Shown here: positions 11,490-22,520 of the stretch, one piece after another
Layout: each line of letters opens with the position of its first letter
Position numbering within the stretch: position 1 is the first letter of the stretch
NCBI GenBank assembly: GCA_011037195.1
Contig: JAAEAF010003568.1
Coordinates: 1 to 64,000, forward strand
DNA length: 64,000 bases
Direction: 5' to 3'
Source: Triatoma infestans
Lineage: Eukaryota > Arthropoda > Insecta > Hemiptera > Reduviidae
Notes under the pieces: generated by a model
What the model was told of the DNA's origin: nothing
What the model saw: the letters and a program-made list of their open reading frames with translations, nothing else
Databases searched by the model: none
Position numbers and translations under genes: made by a program

Positions 11490-12430
11490 ATTTTTTAAAA
11501 ATTGTTTTCAAAGATAAACAGAACTTTATGTTTACAAATTCTGTTCAAAATGATCTCCTCCAGTTGTAATACAAAGTATAGCCCTGCGTAACAATGATCT
11601 AACAGCTCGCTATGTCCGGAGAATTTCTAATGTAAGCTGCAGCATTCATAATTCTGGTAGAGTTGTTCTCTACAGTTAGATTTTTCTGCATACATTAAAG
11701 ACTTCACGTGCCACCGAAGAAAGTAGTCGAAAGGTGTTAAGATCAGGTGACCTCGGAGGTCAAGGAACCACCTCTTCCGATCTAGCGATTGCGTGATACG
11801 AAGTATTTAAAAATGAAGTTACCCTTCAAAATGAGCAGGTGCGTCATCCTCTGTATGCAGGAGAGGAACTTTCTCCATAAGAAGGGGCAGTTCTTCTGTA
11901 AAACGCGATGGTAATTATCACCTGTTAAACGATCCTCCATTACAAAAGGTCAGATAAGTTGATCGTTAATAATTCCACACCAAACGTTTACCGAAGAAAA
12001 TCTACGCTGAACATTTGTTGCATAGATTTCTTGTGGAATTTCATTGGACCAGTAATGTGAATTCAGCTATTATTGATACCATTTCTATTGAAAGCAGTTG
12101 AGCTAATAGCATGTTGAGTACATGTTGATGGTCATTGAGCAAACGACAGAACTGCAATCACAACTCGAAATCTTCTGATAACAAAGTCTGGAACTCATTC
12201 GAGATGATATAACGTAATATTCTCTATACCTTCGTTCGCTTAGCACCTGTATTATTAGCAATTCCTTGCAGACTAGCAGATGGACTGCGTTCAATCGCTC
12301 TAATATGGCTTCTTCTTCGTCAACACCATCTCGGTCTGCTAAGTTTAGGAAACGATCCTGTTTCTCTTAAACATAAGTGAACCCTACTGAATAAATTCGG
12401 CAATCGGATATTCTGCAACTGTCTGCCTTT
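11490..12430 (-). pseudogene. Tc1/mariner superfamily transposase relic
   Basis: Minus-strand reading gives a broken transposase. Near 12200-12300 there is a helix-turn-helix-like part (IANNTGAKRTKVWRI style, with a stop). SSVNVWCGIINDQLI follows at about 11945-12005, the usual segment before the second catalytic aspartate. Next come DDAPAHFEG (about 11835-11860) and PPRSPDL near 11740-11760, and a frameshifted TPFDYFL. Several stops and frame changes are visible, so it is inactive. I saw no terminal inverted repeats by eye. Confidence 0.65.
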
Positions 12431-12605
12431 CATTTCCATTACAAAACTCGTATAAATATAGCGTCATCGTCATCATATTCTTTACTGGAGAAATACTTCT
12501 ATTTTACATTTATTTTATTTAAACAACTTAGTTATTCGACAGCAAAGTTTGAAAAAAATTTCGATAATAAGTACAGGCGTTAATGGCTAAGGCAGTCGAT
12601 GCGCA

Positions 12606-13322
12606 AAAAAACAAAACAGTAAAAGCGCACTTCCGGTTTATTAATTTTCTTGAAACTCAGAATTTTGGCCATCTATTTATTTCTAATTAATTTTGTTTGG
12701 ATGATAGAATTGTATAATCAACTATGATAGCACCTAAGAGAAAAACATAACCCCACGCCTCCCCTAAAAGTGCCCTTAAATGAATTTTCCTATAGAAATG
12801 TTTTAAATAAAAGTTGTAGATCTTTGTATGGTTTAGTTTATATAGGAAGTTTCAAGGAAATCGTGGGAGACATTTTTGATAAAATCGCAAAAAGTGAAAG
12901 AATCATTTACTAAAGTGGTAATGTAAAAGCACTTCCGGTTATCCGTTTTTTTTTGAAACTCGTAATTGCAATAACATATTCAATTCTAATTAACATTATT
13001 TAGGTGATAGAATTGTTTGATAAACTGAAACAGCACTTTAGATGAAAACCTAACCTCACCCCTCCCCCATAACTGCTCTTAAATGAATTTTCTCAGAGAA
13101 ACATTTCAAATAAAAGTTGTAGCTCTTTGTATGTCTAGTTCATATATAAAGTTTAAAGAAAATCGTTGGAGCTATTTTTGAGAAAAACGTAAAAAAGTAA
13201 AAAAAACAACTCAAGTAAAGTGGTACTTTGGGTTGAGGAATTTTGACAGATGCCATGGTGATACCTAAACGGAATATCAAGTTTCTACTTTCTACGGCTT
13301 TTCGTTTTTGAGCTATTATTAT

Positions 13323-13362
<40 letters not shown>

Positions 13363-13493
13363 GACCATTTGCTAAAAACCACTTTTTTGGACTCAGGGGA
13401 CCTCAAAACGGATATTTCCGGTGAAAACCTCATATCGAAAATTTGACACGATTACAATACTTCCTCTTACTAGGAGTAAGAGGAAGTAAAAAA
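12606..13493 (-). repeat. Family A repeat, left end missing
   Basis: Begins inside the body (AAAAGCGCACTTCCGG) and runs through two internal modules, the (CA)n tract at 13323-13359 and the terminal hairpin ending at about 13490 (CTTACTAGGAGTAAGAGGAAGT). The GTGTGAAACACTCACAC end is absent, so the copy is truncated. Confidence 0.7.
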
Positions 13494-14504
13494 CGACAAT
13501 TGCCGTAAAGAAAAAGTAATGTTGTGTTCCACACAAGATTTTTCTAAAAATATTGCTTTGCTGTTTATATCTTATAATAATGTAACTATCAGTATAGGAA
13601 ACTCCTTCTTCTTTAACCCAATTAAACCAGCCAGTGCCACACACTATTTTACGTACAACATGCTACCAACAGTCATCACTCTTCGCTCGGTCTAATTATT
13701 CTTCTTCCCTTATTCAATAATTGGGAAAATATAGTGTCTAGTTCGTAGGTTCTTATTTCATTGTTCATTCATAATCAACCAGCAAAACTGTTGCACTTTT
13801 AATGAAAGAAAGATTACAAGTTTTTTCCGGGAATTTGTCGACAATACTAAGTAGTCTTGGTAAGTTTAATTTCAGATACTGTTTTAACTTTAACATGAAC
13901 TTTTACAATCACAATGGAAATAAAGTATGACTAACAGAAGTTAGTCAGGTTACCAGCTTTCATCTTTAGGTTAGATTTACGGTAGAAGCATCACGTTCAC
14001 CAATTTTATAGGTACTGATCTACTCAATATTCTCCATACATAATGTTACAATGGAAATAATAATTTAATTCATAAAGGTAATCTATTAAAATTATGTTTG
14101 CATACGAGAATGGGAACCACCAAGTCTTCTTATATACAGGTGTAATAAACAGACGATTAAGTGAAACACCTGGGCAAAACAGTTTAGTAGCCATTCTTCA
14201 AATGTCATAATTTTCAAGCTATATAACATTAACCATAATATTTGGCAATATTCCCGTTGCTAAGTTTAAAAATCTCTTAATATAAACAGTGCAATAAATA
14301 CACTACAAATTATATTCCTAGTTATAAATTATACTTGTAATTCTATTACTAGCTTTTTTTTTTTTTATTTATTTTTATATTTATTATTTTTATCTCCTTT
14401 TAATTGATACTTGCTAATATAAGCTTTTTATTTTTATTTAAAGTTATGCTATATATAAATTTAATTAAATTAACTTACAATTTTCGGTAAAGATTTTGGT
14501 TTTT
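13494..14504. other. AT-rich spacer
   Basis: No repeat partner or coding signature was recognised. Confidence 0.5.
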
Positions 14505-14960
14505 TACTTTCTCTTATTGCTTGTAAGAGGAAGTAATGCGATTATGTTAAATTTACTTCGGAGATATATGTGTTGAGATTCTCTTAGTATGGGGAAAAAA
14601 CTTTTGTGTGTGTGTGTGTGTCTGTGCGTGTGCGCGAGAGAGAGAGAGGGCGAGAGAACAAAATTCCTCAAAAAACAAAAAATACGTAGAAGCTTTAACT
14701 TGACATTTCATTTTAAGTTTAGGACTTTACTGAATGATTTTTTTTTTTTTTCATTTTTTCTCGAAAATTGCTCCAACGATATTTTTTTTAAACTTTCGTA
14801 TACTATCTACATTCATAAATACGTATAATGTTATTTGAATTATTTTGTCCCGGGAAAATTGATTTTCGGGAGGGGGGGGAGGTTCTGGGGGAACAGTAAC
14901 GTTACAAACTTTTCTTTAAAGTACTACTTCAGTACAATGTATAGTTCTATAGCATCTGTA
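14505..14960 (+). repeat. Family A repeat, truncated and diverged
   Basis: Starts with TTTTTACTTTCTCTTATTGC followed by GTAAGAGGAAGTAATGCG, then a (TG)n tract at 14605-14632, CTCGAAAATTGCTCCAACGAT and a G-rich tract at 14868-14882. It then stops without the tail hairpin. Confidence 0.6.
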
Positions 14961-14999
14961 CAATATTGAGATAGTTATTATTATTATTATTAACAACCA

Positions 15000-15490
15000 C
15001 GGCAGGGCTATCTCCCGGCACCACAGCCAACAGAGGCTTATTGTGCCATACCTAGCAGTTTCTAGTAGGTAAACCTTCCCCTCCTAAGGAGTTTCAGGGC
15101 TTTCACCACGAGATCATTTTGCGCTACTATCTCCTCAGGCTACAACATACCAAAGATTTCGTAGCAAAATCTAGTTATTGCAACGCAGTCAAAGAGCAGG
15201 TGGGGGGGCCGTCTCCTCCTCCTCCTCCTGACATAATCTGCACAGTGGTTCCGCGCTTATTAGCCCTACCGTGTGCAGATGCTTCCTGAACCTACTATGA
15301 CCCGTTAATAGCCCCGCACCAGAGAGATCTGGTTCTTACTCAGGCTTAGGGTCACTGTGTATGGCTCCTGGGGTCCCCCTCCTGAGCTCCTCATGCTTAC
15401 TGCGAAGCCATTCTCTGAACGCTGCACAAATCGCTCCGCCGGTTATCCCCAGGACAGATTCTGGACCATTAAGATAGTTAGAAGCACTGC
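15000..15490 (-). pseudogene. Non-LTR retrotransposon ORF2 C-terminal relic
   Basis: The minus strand encodes an AICAAFREWLRSKHEELRRG segment. After a stop comes LLTGHSRFRKHLHTVGLI, then CRLCQEEEET, the first half of the C-terminal zinc motif. A later LFDCVAITRFCYEIFGML is its His/Cys continuation with diverged residues. This is the post-RNase H part of a Jockey/R1-type ORF2. At least two stops and one frame change make it a pseudogene. It is clearly different in sequence from the 10780 fragment, so at least two such families are present. Confidence 0.65.
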
Positions 15491-16082
15491 TAGAATCCAA
15501 TTTTGAAGGAGATTGGTTTGCTTCTTTACATAATTGATTTCTTTTCTTCTTTTATTTTTAAATTTTCTCGACTGGCTATTAAGATTTATTTTGAAATTGG
15601 AATGCGAATAAATAACACAGTTTTAAACTTATCAGATTAATATGTTCAGTTTTATTTGAAGTAATACGTATTCCAGAAGAATTGATTTTGACGGAAAACT
15701 AGTTAACGTTAAATTGGTTAATGTTGTTGGCGCTGTTTTCTGAACTTAGTGTAATTACATTTCAAATACTATTCGCTGTGGGTGCTAACCAATTAGTATT
15801 TATGTTTGCGGGCAGTTGAATAAATATTTGATGTTTATATAATATCGGTCATTTGGCGTTTAGAGAAAGATATGTGACTGTTTCACACCAGGATTATTAC
15901 AAATATTTTATATTTGTTGGGATGTAAAACAATAATCATATGAAAAATAGCAATTTATAAGAGAATATCCACTCTTTACCTCGCTAGCTTCGTTCTTGTT
16001 TCTGATTTTTATTCTTGAAAATTCGTGTGCTTTAAAACAGTCAAGGTAAATTGCTTGATACATATTCATAATTTTTTTTTAA

Positions 16083-17215
16083 TTTAAGGCGCTATGATTA
16101 TTGGCACTTGGAGCCTTCTCAGTGCACCGCAGGCCTTTGTACAGTGTTCTCTAGGGTTCTCCATCACCGGACATTCTTCTCGTATACCTCTTTTCTTCCT
16201 GGTACTTCGGGGGATCTTTCTACACCGTACCTACCCTTTCGAGTTTACCGGTCCCCCGTTGCAAGCAACGGGATCGTTTAACAAGAAGGGGATGTCACCA
16301 CCATGGAAGGACTTTTAGTGCAATGCCTGAACATAGCAGAAGTGCCGAAGCACTCCCCCGCTTGAGGGAGGTTGAGATACGCTCAACCAACCTGCAGAGT
16401 GATCCCACAACGTGGTCACACTCCACTACCAGAAGCTAGGGAAGGCACTCTCTAGCGGGCTTGGGTGAACCGCGCACACCCAGCAAATGCGCTTCCAGCA
16501 GCGGGCTGGCTCCGGGGTTAATTTTATTTTGCGAGTCTCCTCCCGCTCAACTCATGACCTCCGCCATTGGAGTTATTGGTTAAACCACGGCCACTACGAA
16601 TCCTACCTCAATTGCCAGCAATTGGCTCGGAAAGTAGCTTGCGCCCGTAGTTTAGTATTTCAACTCTAACGAGCTAGCGTGACTGATCGCACGCCCGATG
16701 GATCTAATGTCCATCTACTGATTCCTGCCATTGCCTGAAGCACAGGGGTTTCAACAATCTAGGTAACTTGCAGGCAACTCTGCAAGGGGAAAGGACCAGG
16801 ATAGGCTGGGGGAGGGACCAGAGACCTCCCAACCTGGAGAGCCAGAGGCTGATTGCACCCCGCAGGGTGGGCGATGGCTTCGCCACAAGCCTACGCCAAA
16901 ATGTCTCTAGTTGTTGAAGTAAGAGTGACACAACTAGATTTTACTTTCCACACGAAGGACTCATACATATCTTATTAGAAGATACGACTTGTCCAGTGCA
17001 GGGTCTCCCTTTTAGTCGCCTCCTACGACAGGCAGGGCATACCGTAGGCCTATTCTACCCCGGGACCTACACGGGATCCATCACCGGACAGTGAGGTGTT
17101 GAGGCACCTAGGAAGAGAAAAACTAAGATTAGCATGCTGGATTCAAACCCGGGGCCTCTGCGTTGCTAGACCAGCGCGCTGCCACTGAGCTAATTCCTTC
17201 CCTAATAAATGTTAA
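16083..17215 (-). mobile_element. tRNA-derived SINE, split by an insertion
   Basis: The SINE 3' part is at 16083-16173 (GGAGCCTTCTCAGTGCACCG landmark behind a poly-T run). The 5' part is at 17077-17210, with a good B box complement (GGATTCAAACCC) at about 17140 and an A-box complement (CACTGAGCTAATTCC) at 17186-17200. Between them lies a foreign ~900-bp segment flanked by a 14-bp duplication. Confidence 0.7.
16174..17076 (-). mobile_element. Retroposon insertion with 14-bp target-site duplication
   Basis: TCCATCACCGGACA occurs at 16160-16173 and again at 17077-17090, exactly bracketing the insert. The minus-strand start of the insert (17076 downward) reads CCCGTGTAGGTCCCGGGGTA, then a stretch including GTCGTAGGAGGCGACTAAAA. 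To my knowledge the GGCGACTAAAAGGG block is common at 5' ends of arthropod non-LTR elements. The insert is unusually GC-rich for the window. No long ORF and no clear poly-A tail; the minus-strand 3' end is GAGAAGAA. It may be an internally deleted non-LTR element or a SINE built on its 5' end. Confidence 0.6.
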
Positions 17216-17887
17216 TTAAAATTATTATATTGCTACGAAAAGTTAATAATTTTGGATTAGATTAATTAAATGATTGTATACAATAAAATAGGATAAAGTT
17301 AATGCACAGAAAAAAAATTAACGTTCTAGGAGAAAAAAAATATATAGCCGGTTGATAACATTGGCATGCAGGAAACCCAGATGAACACATATGTATGTAA
17401 AATGTTTTATGTAAAACTCTTCACAAGGCCGTGAAACAACCGAAGAAATATAATTGATGGCCATGATCATGTCCTCATTTATAGTTTAATAATTATATTA
17501 TTATAATTTTTACACATTGTTATTTTTTTGTTTTGTTTTGTTTCAGGTATGTTGAGTTTTCAGAATTGATAATCATTATCATAAAGTTGCGCAGTGTTAG
17601 TACTTAAATATATATAATTTACATATATGATGAAAAGTAAGTAAATATTCTTAGATTTTGTAAATTTTTACCAGTTCTAAAAAAAAAAGAGTGCGCTTCA
17701 TAAACCTGCAGCCCCAGCTTTGTACTCATATCTTCTTCAGATCATCCTTTTAAAAAAGATACAAATAATGTTTAAATAAAGGAAAAGATTTTTATGTATG
17801 TATGCAATAAGAAGTACCATCAAAATTATAGGAGCTTGTATTGAAAAAGTCACGAATACTGAAAAAGTAAATTTCTAATACGGTACT
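17216..17887. other. AT-rich spacer with a splice-like junction
   Basis: Nothing was recognised apart from the pyrimidine tract plus CAG/GTATGT at 17521-17552, listed separately. Confidence 0.5.
17521..17552 (+). promoter_or_regulatory. Candidate recursive splice site (acceptor joined to donor)
   Basis: A T-rich tract (TATTTTTTTGTTTTG and on) runs into TTTCAG at 17541-17546. GTATGT follows at once, so a 3' splice site and a 5' splice site abut with no exon. This is the form of a ratchet point in long insect introns. It would require the window to lie in a plus-strand intron, which is not shown. Confidence 0.3.
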
Positions 17888-18005
17888 GAGGGAATGGATT
17901 ATTAGCTCAGTGGGAAGGACTACCTCCCACGGTAGGTCTTGGGTTCGAATCCAGTGCTACTGTTAGATTTTCTGTTCAGATTCTCATAGATTTTTTTTTC
18001 AACAG
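17888..18005 (+). mobile_element. tRNA-derived SINE, 3'-truncated
   Basis: The A box TTAGCTCAGTGG (17898-17909) and B box GGGTTCGAATCC (17940-17951) are both close to tRNA consensus and correctly spaced. After the B box come AGATTTTCTGTTCAGATTCTC and a T run, a shortened form of the body seen at 51539. No tRNA acceptor stem is formed, so it is not a tRNA gene. Confidence 0.65.
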
Positions 18006-18799
18006 ATTTATGTTGTTGTCTGCAATTTTTTTTTTTTAAATTTATACTGGACATACTCAGAGGGTTGGATCAGTTCCTTAAAATTTCTCAATTCAGATGA
18101 AAATCAAGTTTTTCTGACGAAATTTATTACTATTTGTCCTTCATCACAATTTGAATTGTAGCGAAACTGGAGAGAAGAATGATCATATAAAGAGACAGAA
18201 TTTTGTGGCCTAGTGAAGAACGAACGGTATTGGTAGCGTAGAGCGTGGCGTGTTAAAATTCTCAACTGTTCTAAAAATTAGCTAGATTGAAGAGCTTGTA
18301 GAGAACTCTCTGGTATTTAAAAGAATTTATAAAGAGATATGAAGATAGTTAATTACTTCCTGAAAGTTATTGCTTATTGCATATCCTTGAAAATTATGTT
18401 GTACTACACTCTTGGGTAATTATTAGTAGGCTGTTTAAAAAGACCGCTTGCAAACTGTTTCCTTGCATCTAGATTGTTGGTTGTAGACTCTTTAAATGTT
18501 AGTTACAAATTGTCTGGCAGTTGATTTTAAACTGATAAACTTTGAAATTGCCGAATTTTTGTACGATTATTTTGTAGCTAGTGGGTTACGATTATCTTGG
18601 CGCACCTGCTTGCAGATTGTAGGCCATTCGTCTAGGGGCTAGTAGAAATCTAAGATTTTATTATATGTATAAATTAGTCCTGAAGTTGTTTTAATTACAT
18701 TTTGAAATAAACGATTATTTGATATGTGATTATTAGATATGTGATGTCTCAGAAATATAGTGGCAATTACTTCCGCAGAAATAGAGCAAATATGTATAT
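18006..18799. other. AT-rich spacer
   Basis: No recognised feature. Confidence 0.45.
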
Positions 18800-18877
18800 C
18801 GTTTTGGTGGTGGTTGGTTCCGCAGAGCTGGAAAGCATCAGAGACATTTTCCGTGATAGCCTGCTTCATTTTGTGAT

Positions 18878-18915
18878 CATCGACCGGTTTCGGGCGTTCG
18901 CCCATCTTCAGGATG
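18878..18915 (-). ncRNA. Hammerhead ribozyme (type I, PLE-type)
   Basis: Minus-strand order: CATC, CTGAAGA, stem II hairpin GGGCG-AA-CGCCC, GAAA, CCGG (minimal stem III), TC cleavage site, GATG. CATC and GATG pair perfectly as stem I. All invariant core residues are present (CUGANGA, GAAA, UH). The same fold is repeated at 51273-51310 and 51429-51466. Its place downstream of the GIY-YIG relic on the same strand supports a PLE pLTR. Confidence 0.75.
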
Positions 18916-19513
18916 CGTTTTTTCAGACAGTGTGACAACACAGACTTGCACAGAGCAAACTTAGTTTACACACTGACTGGTTTTAACTGTATTTAAAACT
19001 AAACTCTTAAACTAGGTCAAGGGGTATGGTCAGCTGGGTGGGAAAACACGTGTTTGGGTTGTTAAAGGGCAAATTTTCCTTACATTGGACACAACAGTGG
19101 GGGTCTTAATTTTTAAACTCTGTTGTTGGAGGGAGATTTACTTTACAATTAACTAACCAAAATAAAATATAAAATATATAAAATAAATTTAAATTAAATA
19201 AAATAACGATTTTCACTAACATCATTTATAATTAAGTTTTTTATAACTATGAATTCCAGTCATTATTTCAATTTTTCACACTACATTCACATCCTCGCAA
19301 GCATGTATACCTAAATATGTTTTTTTATAATTTTTTTATTATGCATTCCACTCAACATATCACCTTTTTACACAACATTCACAAACATCATACATCATCC
19401 AAATACGCACACTTTATATATATATATAACTAGTAGATTTAAAACTAAACTAAACCGTGTAAGAATTATTTGTTGCGTGTATAATGTTTGCACTGGTAAT
19501 TACGTTTCTGTTG

Positions 19514-19890
19514 CTATTGTGGGAAGAGTGTTTTTGAATAATGTTTACTGGCAAATTTTGTGTGTTCGTTTATTAAGTTTTGTGTCTTATGTTTATATAT
19601 TTCGAGTTGTTCTACTATGTCAAGTCGTCGTCCTTTCTGGCCAGAATGTATTAGCTTCATCGTGGTCGTGATGTCATCGGGTTTGTGTTTGTTAGTGTTT
19701 AGGTGATTGGCATAATTTGAGTCAACTTTGTTGTATTTGTATGATCTGATATGTTCGGTAAATCGTTCCTTGATTTTTCTGCCGGTCTGCCCCACGTAAA
19801 TGTTGTCACAGTCCGGGCATTTCAACTCGTAAACCCCACTGCTGTCATACACGTGAACTCGGTCCGGGATTTTGTTGCCCGGATTTTGTT
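19514..19890 (-). pseudogene. GIY-YIG endonuclease domain of a Penelope-like element
   Basis: The frame reads GVYELKCPDCDNIYVGQTGR, with the GIY-type (GVY) and YIG-type (YVG) motifs about 12 residues apart and a CPDC pair between them. KIKERFTEHI follows, with the arginine and glutamate expected in the active site. The frame stays open from an upstream NPGNKIPDRVHV segment to a TLFPQ end and stop at 19514. In PLEs this endonuclease lies C-terminal to the RT and nicks target DNA. Here the RT is gone, and the upstream side ends at the inverted junction, so it cannot make a full protein. The domain itself has no internal stop, suggesting a fairly recent copy. Confidence 0.85.
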
Positions 19891-19995
19891 GACAAAATTT
19901 GCCAGTGAACCATTATTCAAAACACTCTTCCCACAATAGCAACAGAAACGCAATTACCAGTGCAAACATTACACATGCAACAAATAGTTCTTAAC

Positions 19996-21040
19996 GGATT
20001 TTAGTTTCTTTGCAATAAATTGATAAAAAAAAAAGAAAAGTTTTTCAAATATCTATGGCTGTACAATAGAGAAAATAATTTTGTTTATATAATGGGGTTG
20101 TTGAGGACAGAAATTAGGTGAACGGAAATTAGGTTTGATTAAATGAGGAATTAATCTAAGTGGAGATATGAAGACACTAATATAATGTAGCTAAGTTTAC
20201 ACTAACTGCACTGGACTTTTATAATGAAAATGACAGAATCAATGGTGAGAGTAAAGATACGACACGATGCGATGTACAGTTGTATGGTTGTATCTGTAAT
20301 GACATAGCAATGTCAAAGTCTTCACAAAATATAACAAAAGGAAAGAATAATTTATAACTAGTGGCCCCACAGCCGGCCGCTGCCTTTTCAATACAAAGGT
20401 ATCAAAGACAAGCACCGATAAAGCCCTGTCTATTGAACAGAAGCCACCTGGTCTTTGAAAGTCGCCGATGGGCGACCAAATCTGGCCACTGACCTGAATC
20501 ACTGGTCGCCGACCTAACCAAGGTCGCACAAGGTCGCACGCTACTAGAGATGTCTTAGTGTGAGAACTTACTTACACACTTGACAGTGTGTGAGTAAGAC
20601 TAATATAAACTTCGCCCCACTGGAAGAGGGGATCATTATATCATTCATCATTATACGAGTAGCCACATCATTATATCAGTATCATTTTACAGCAGCAGTT
20701 ATACTTGAGTTCCGAGCGCGTCCCTATACAAGGTTTAAACTTATAATTATTTTCATAGTTGTGCATATTAGTTTATTTATTATAATCATTTTAAATTATT
20801 TGTTATTTAACTCTTAAAATTATTTATTTACTTTTATCAAATCATATTAATTGTTGTTACCATTAGGCTCATACAAATTATGGTTAAAATATATTCTATT
20901 TTTATAAATTCAGTGTTAGTAATTGAAGCAATAACTCTCTAAACTAACTTCCGCCTAATAAATCCCTCTTCAAGACATCTAACTTCATACCTCAGGAATC
21001 ACGACAATCGATTCCACTACATATCTGATAGATTCCACTA
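19996..21040. other. Spacer with a GC-rich patch
   Basis: Mostly AT-rich, but about 20360-20545 is GC-rich with repeated GGTCGC/GTCGCC words (GTCGCCGATGGGCGAC, AAGGTCGCAC twice). A hairpin of CTTACTTACACAC and GTGTGTGAGTAAG arms follows at 20570-20602. No coding family was recognised. Confidence 0.45.
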
Positions 21041-21044
21041 GATA

Positions 21045-21155
21045 GACTCCCACTGGCTATTATACACAGGTTCTCCCACTCTAGCCTGCCTAAGTCAGAG
21101 AATAGTCTCTGTTAACCAGAGAGGGCCTCTCTTCTGTCTCCTGTGGTTGCATTAT
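21045..21155 (+). repeat. Single arm of the inverted repeat at 4018
   Basis: Shares CACTGGCTAT, ACACAGGTTCTCCCACTCTAGCCTGC and CTAAGTCAGAGA landmarks with 4233-4345. Here it is alone, without an inverted partner. Confidence 0.6.
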
Positions 21156-21304
21156 CTTTGCGGTACTATTACATTTATATAAACCTCAAACCTAATGTAA
21201 TACATGTGTCCCGGTTACAGGGTAATTTTTTATTTTATTTTAGAGGATCACGATAAAAACCTCCGCTTTATAATTCACATTAGTTATTATAGTATAATCA
21301 TATT

Positions 21305-21385
21305 ATTTTTTTAATTTAAGGCGCGTCAACATCTATGGTCATTGGCGCCCGGAGCCTTCTCAATACATTGCCTGCCGTATAATCA
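21305..21385 (-). mobile_element. SINE 3'-end fragment
   Basis: GGCGCGTCAACATC and GGCGCCCGGAGCCTTCTCA behind a T run match the 3' end of the family at 8255 and 16083. The rest is absent. Confidence 0.55.
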
Positions 21386-21689
21386 ATCATATGTTATTAA
21401 CCTTAAATGTTTTATACATTTATACATTTTAGAATAATTGTTAAAAAAAATTTCCAAATAGTTCAAATATATTTTTTTATACTTTGCGTGTTGTAGAGTA
21501 TCATAAAATTATTTTTATATATATCACAGCAATGCCTTAGTTAGTTTATGTAAGTTATTTTAATGATTAAAAGCTGTTATGGTTTATAGATCTATAGTTA
21601 GCATTTAATGTTTTAGAGAAAATCGATCAATTTTTTTTTTTTTATTACCCTTTATGAATTTTTTGTTAATGTTCAAAATATATTCCCAT

Positions 21690-22520
21690 TATGATTGACT
21701 GTTGTGAGTAATCTTTCTGCCAACTGTTGGATTTTTCGCTGATATCATTCCTTGTGTTTAGTATCAAGAAACTCCTGCACTTCAGTTCTTCAATTTTTCT
21801 GTTTATGTGTGACCGAGCGTTATTTTGCTAGAATAAAAGTTGTTTGCAATTGATCAAAGCTAGATTACGCTGGACCATTTTTGAATACATTCTATATTTT
21901 GTTGGCAGTAATGGTCGGAATTCATGGAAAGCCCATCGGGAACGAATTAGTGTTGAATTACTCCTTAAGTTAACGAACTTTTTATCATATTATCTTCTTG
22001 CATTAACCGGAAATACGGTGTGATCAATCAATCCAACCAATCGCCAGTAAATCCACTTTCAACACATTTTTTTGTAGACGCCATATCAGATAGATTTTTT
22101 TTTAAGAGAAGCTGGCAAGTATCCATTCTTCTGGCTATCTGTTGAGGTGTAAGTTTCTACATAACTATCCTATTTCTTCTTTTTACCTTTCTCATATCAT
22201 GGAGATGACACTAATAGTGTCATTAGACACTGTCACTTCTGCAGCAAGTGCATGACTACTTTTTGGTAGGATTTGAGTCGACAAAATACCGTAAAGCCTC
22301 ATCAACATTACATGATGGACGCCCTGAATTTGTCTTTCTATCTTTCAAAGGTCGTATCACGAAATTTTTTTGAAACCAACGCTGGACAGTTCGTTAATCA
22401 AGAACATATTCCCCTTTCATTTGACATAGAGCGAGCGTAACTTCAGCAGCTGCACACTTGTTTTTCCATAGTGATGTAAAATTACTAATACATTCTAAGA
22501 CGCAGCCATAGTTTTTTTTT
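21690..22520 (-). pseudogene. Second mariner-like transposase relic
   Basis: Minus-strand fragments in several frames include an N-terminal part with QRWFQKNFVIRPLKDRK, SGRPS-like and NVDEALRYFVDSNP segments, and ALAAEVTVS, which fit the paired HTH region of mariner transposases. Near the other end are EVQEFLDTKHKE and QQLAERLLTTVNHNGNIF, like the C-terminal tail (AERW...V..NG.YF). The catalytic middle is poorly preserved. Many stops; inactive. Confidence 0.5.

Larger units (their letters stand above)
18800..19995 (-). mobile_element. Penelope-like element, 3' part with inverted junction
   Basis: On the minus strand the order is GIY-YIG endonuclease (19890 to 19514), an AT-rich 3' region, then the terminal module with a hammerhead (18915-18878). 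This order and the shared strand agree with a PLE and its 3' pLTR. The RT is missing. At the other side, 19889-19995 is an inverted copy of 19459-19562, so two copies of the ORF end face each other. Such partial inverted arrangements are common for PLE insertions. Confidence 0.7.

Noticed and set aside
17888..18005. Possible tRNA gene (good A and B boxes)
   Set aside because: No acceptor stem or anticodon arm of normal form, and the flank matches the SINE body; same for 40298 and 51539.
18726..18935. Conserved short peptides around PLE modules (also 35019 and 51200)
   Set aside because: Similar only because the terminal module is repeated; the frame passes through the ribozyme and differs among copies.
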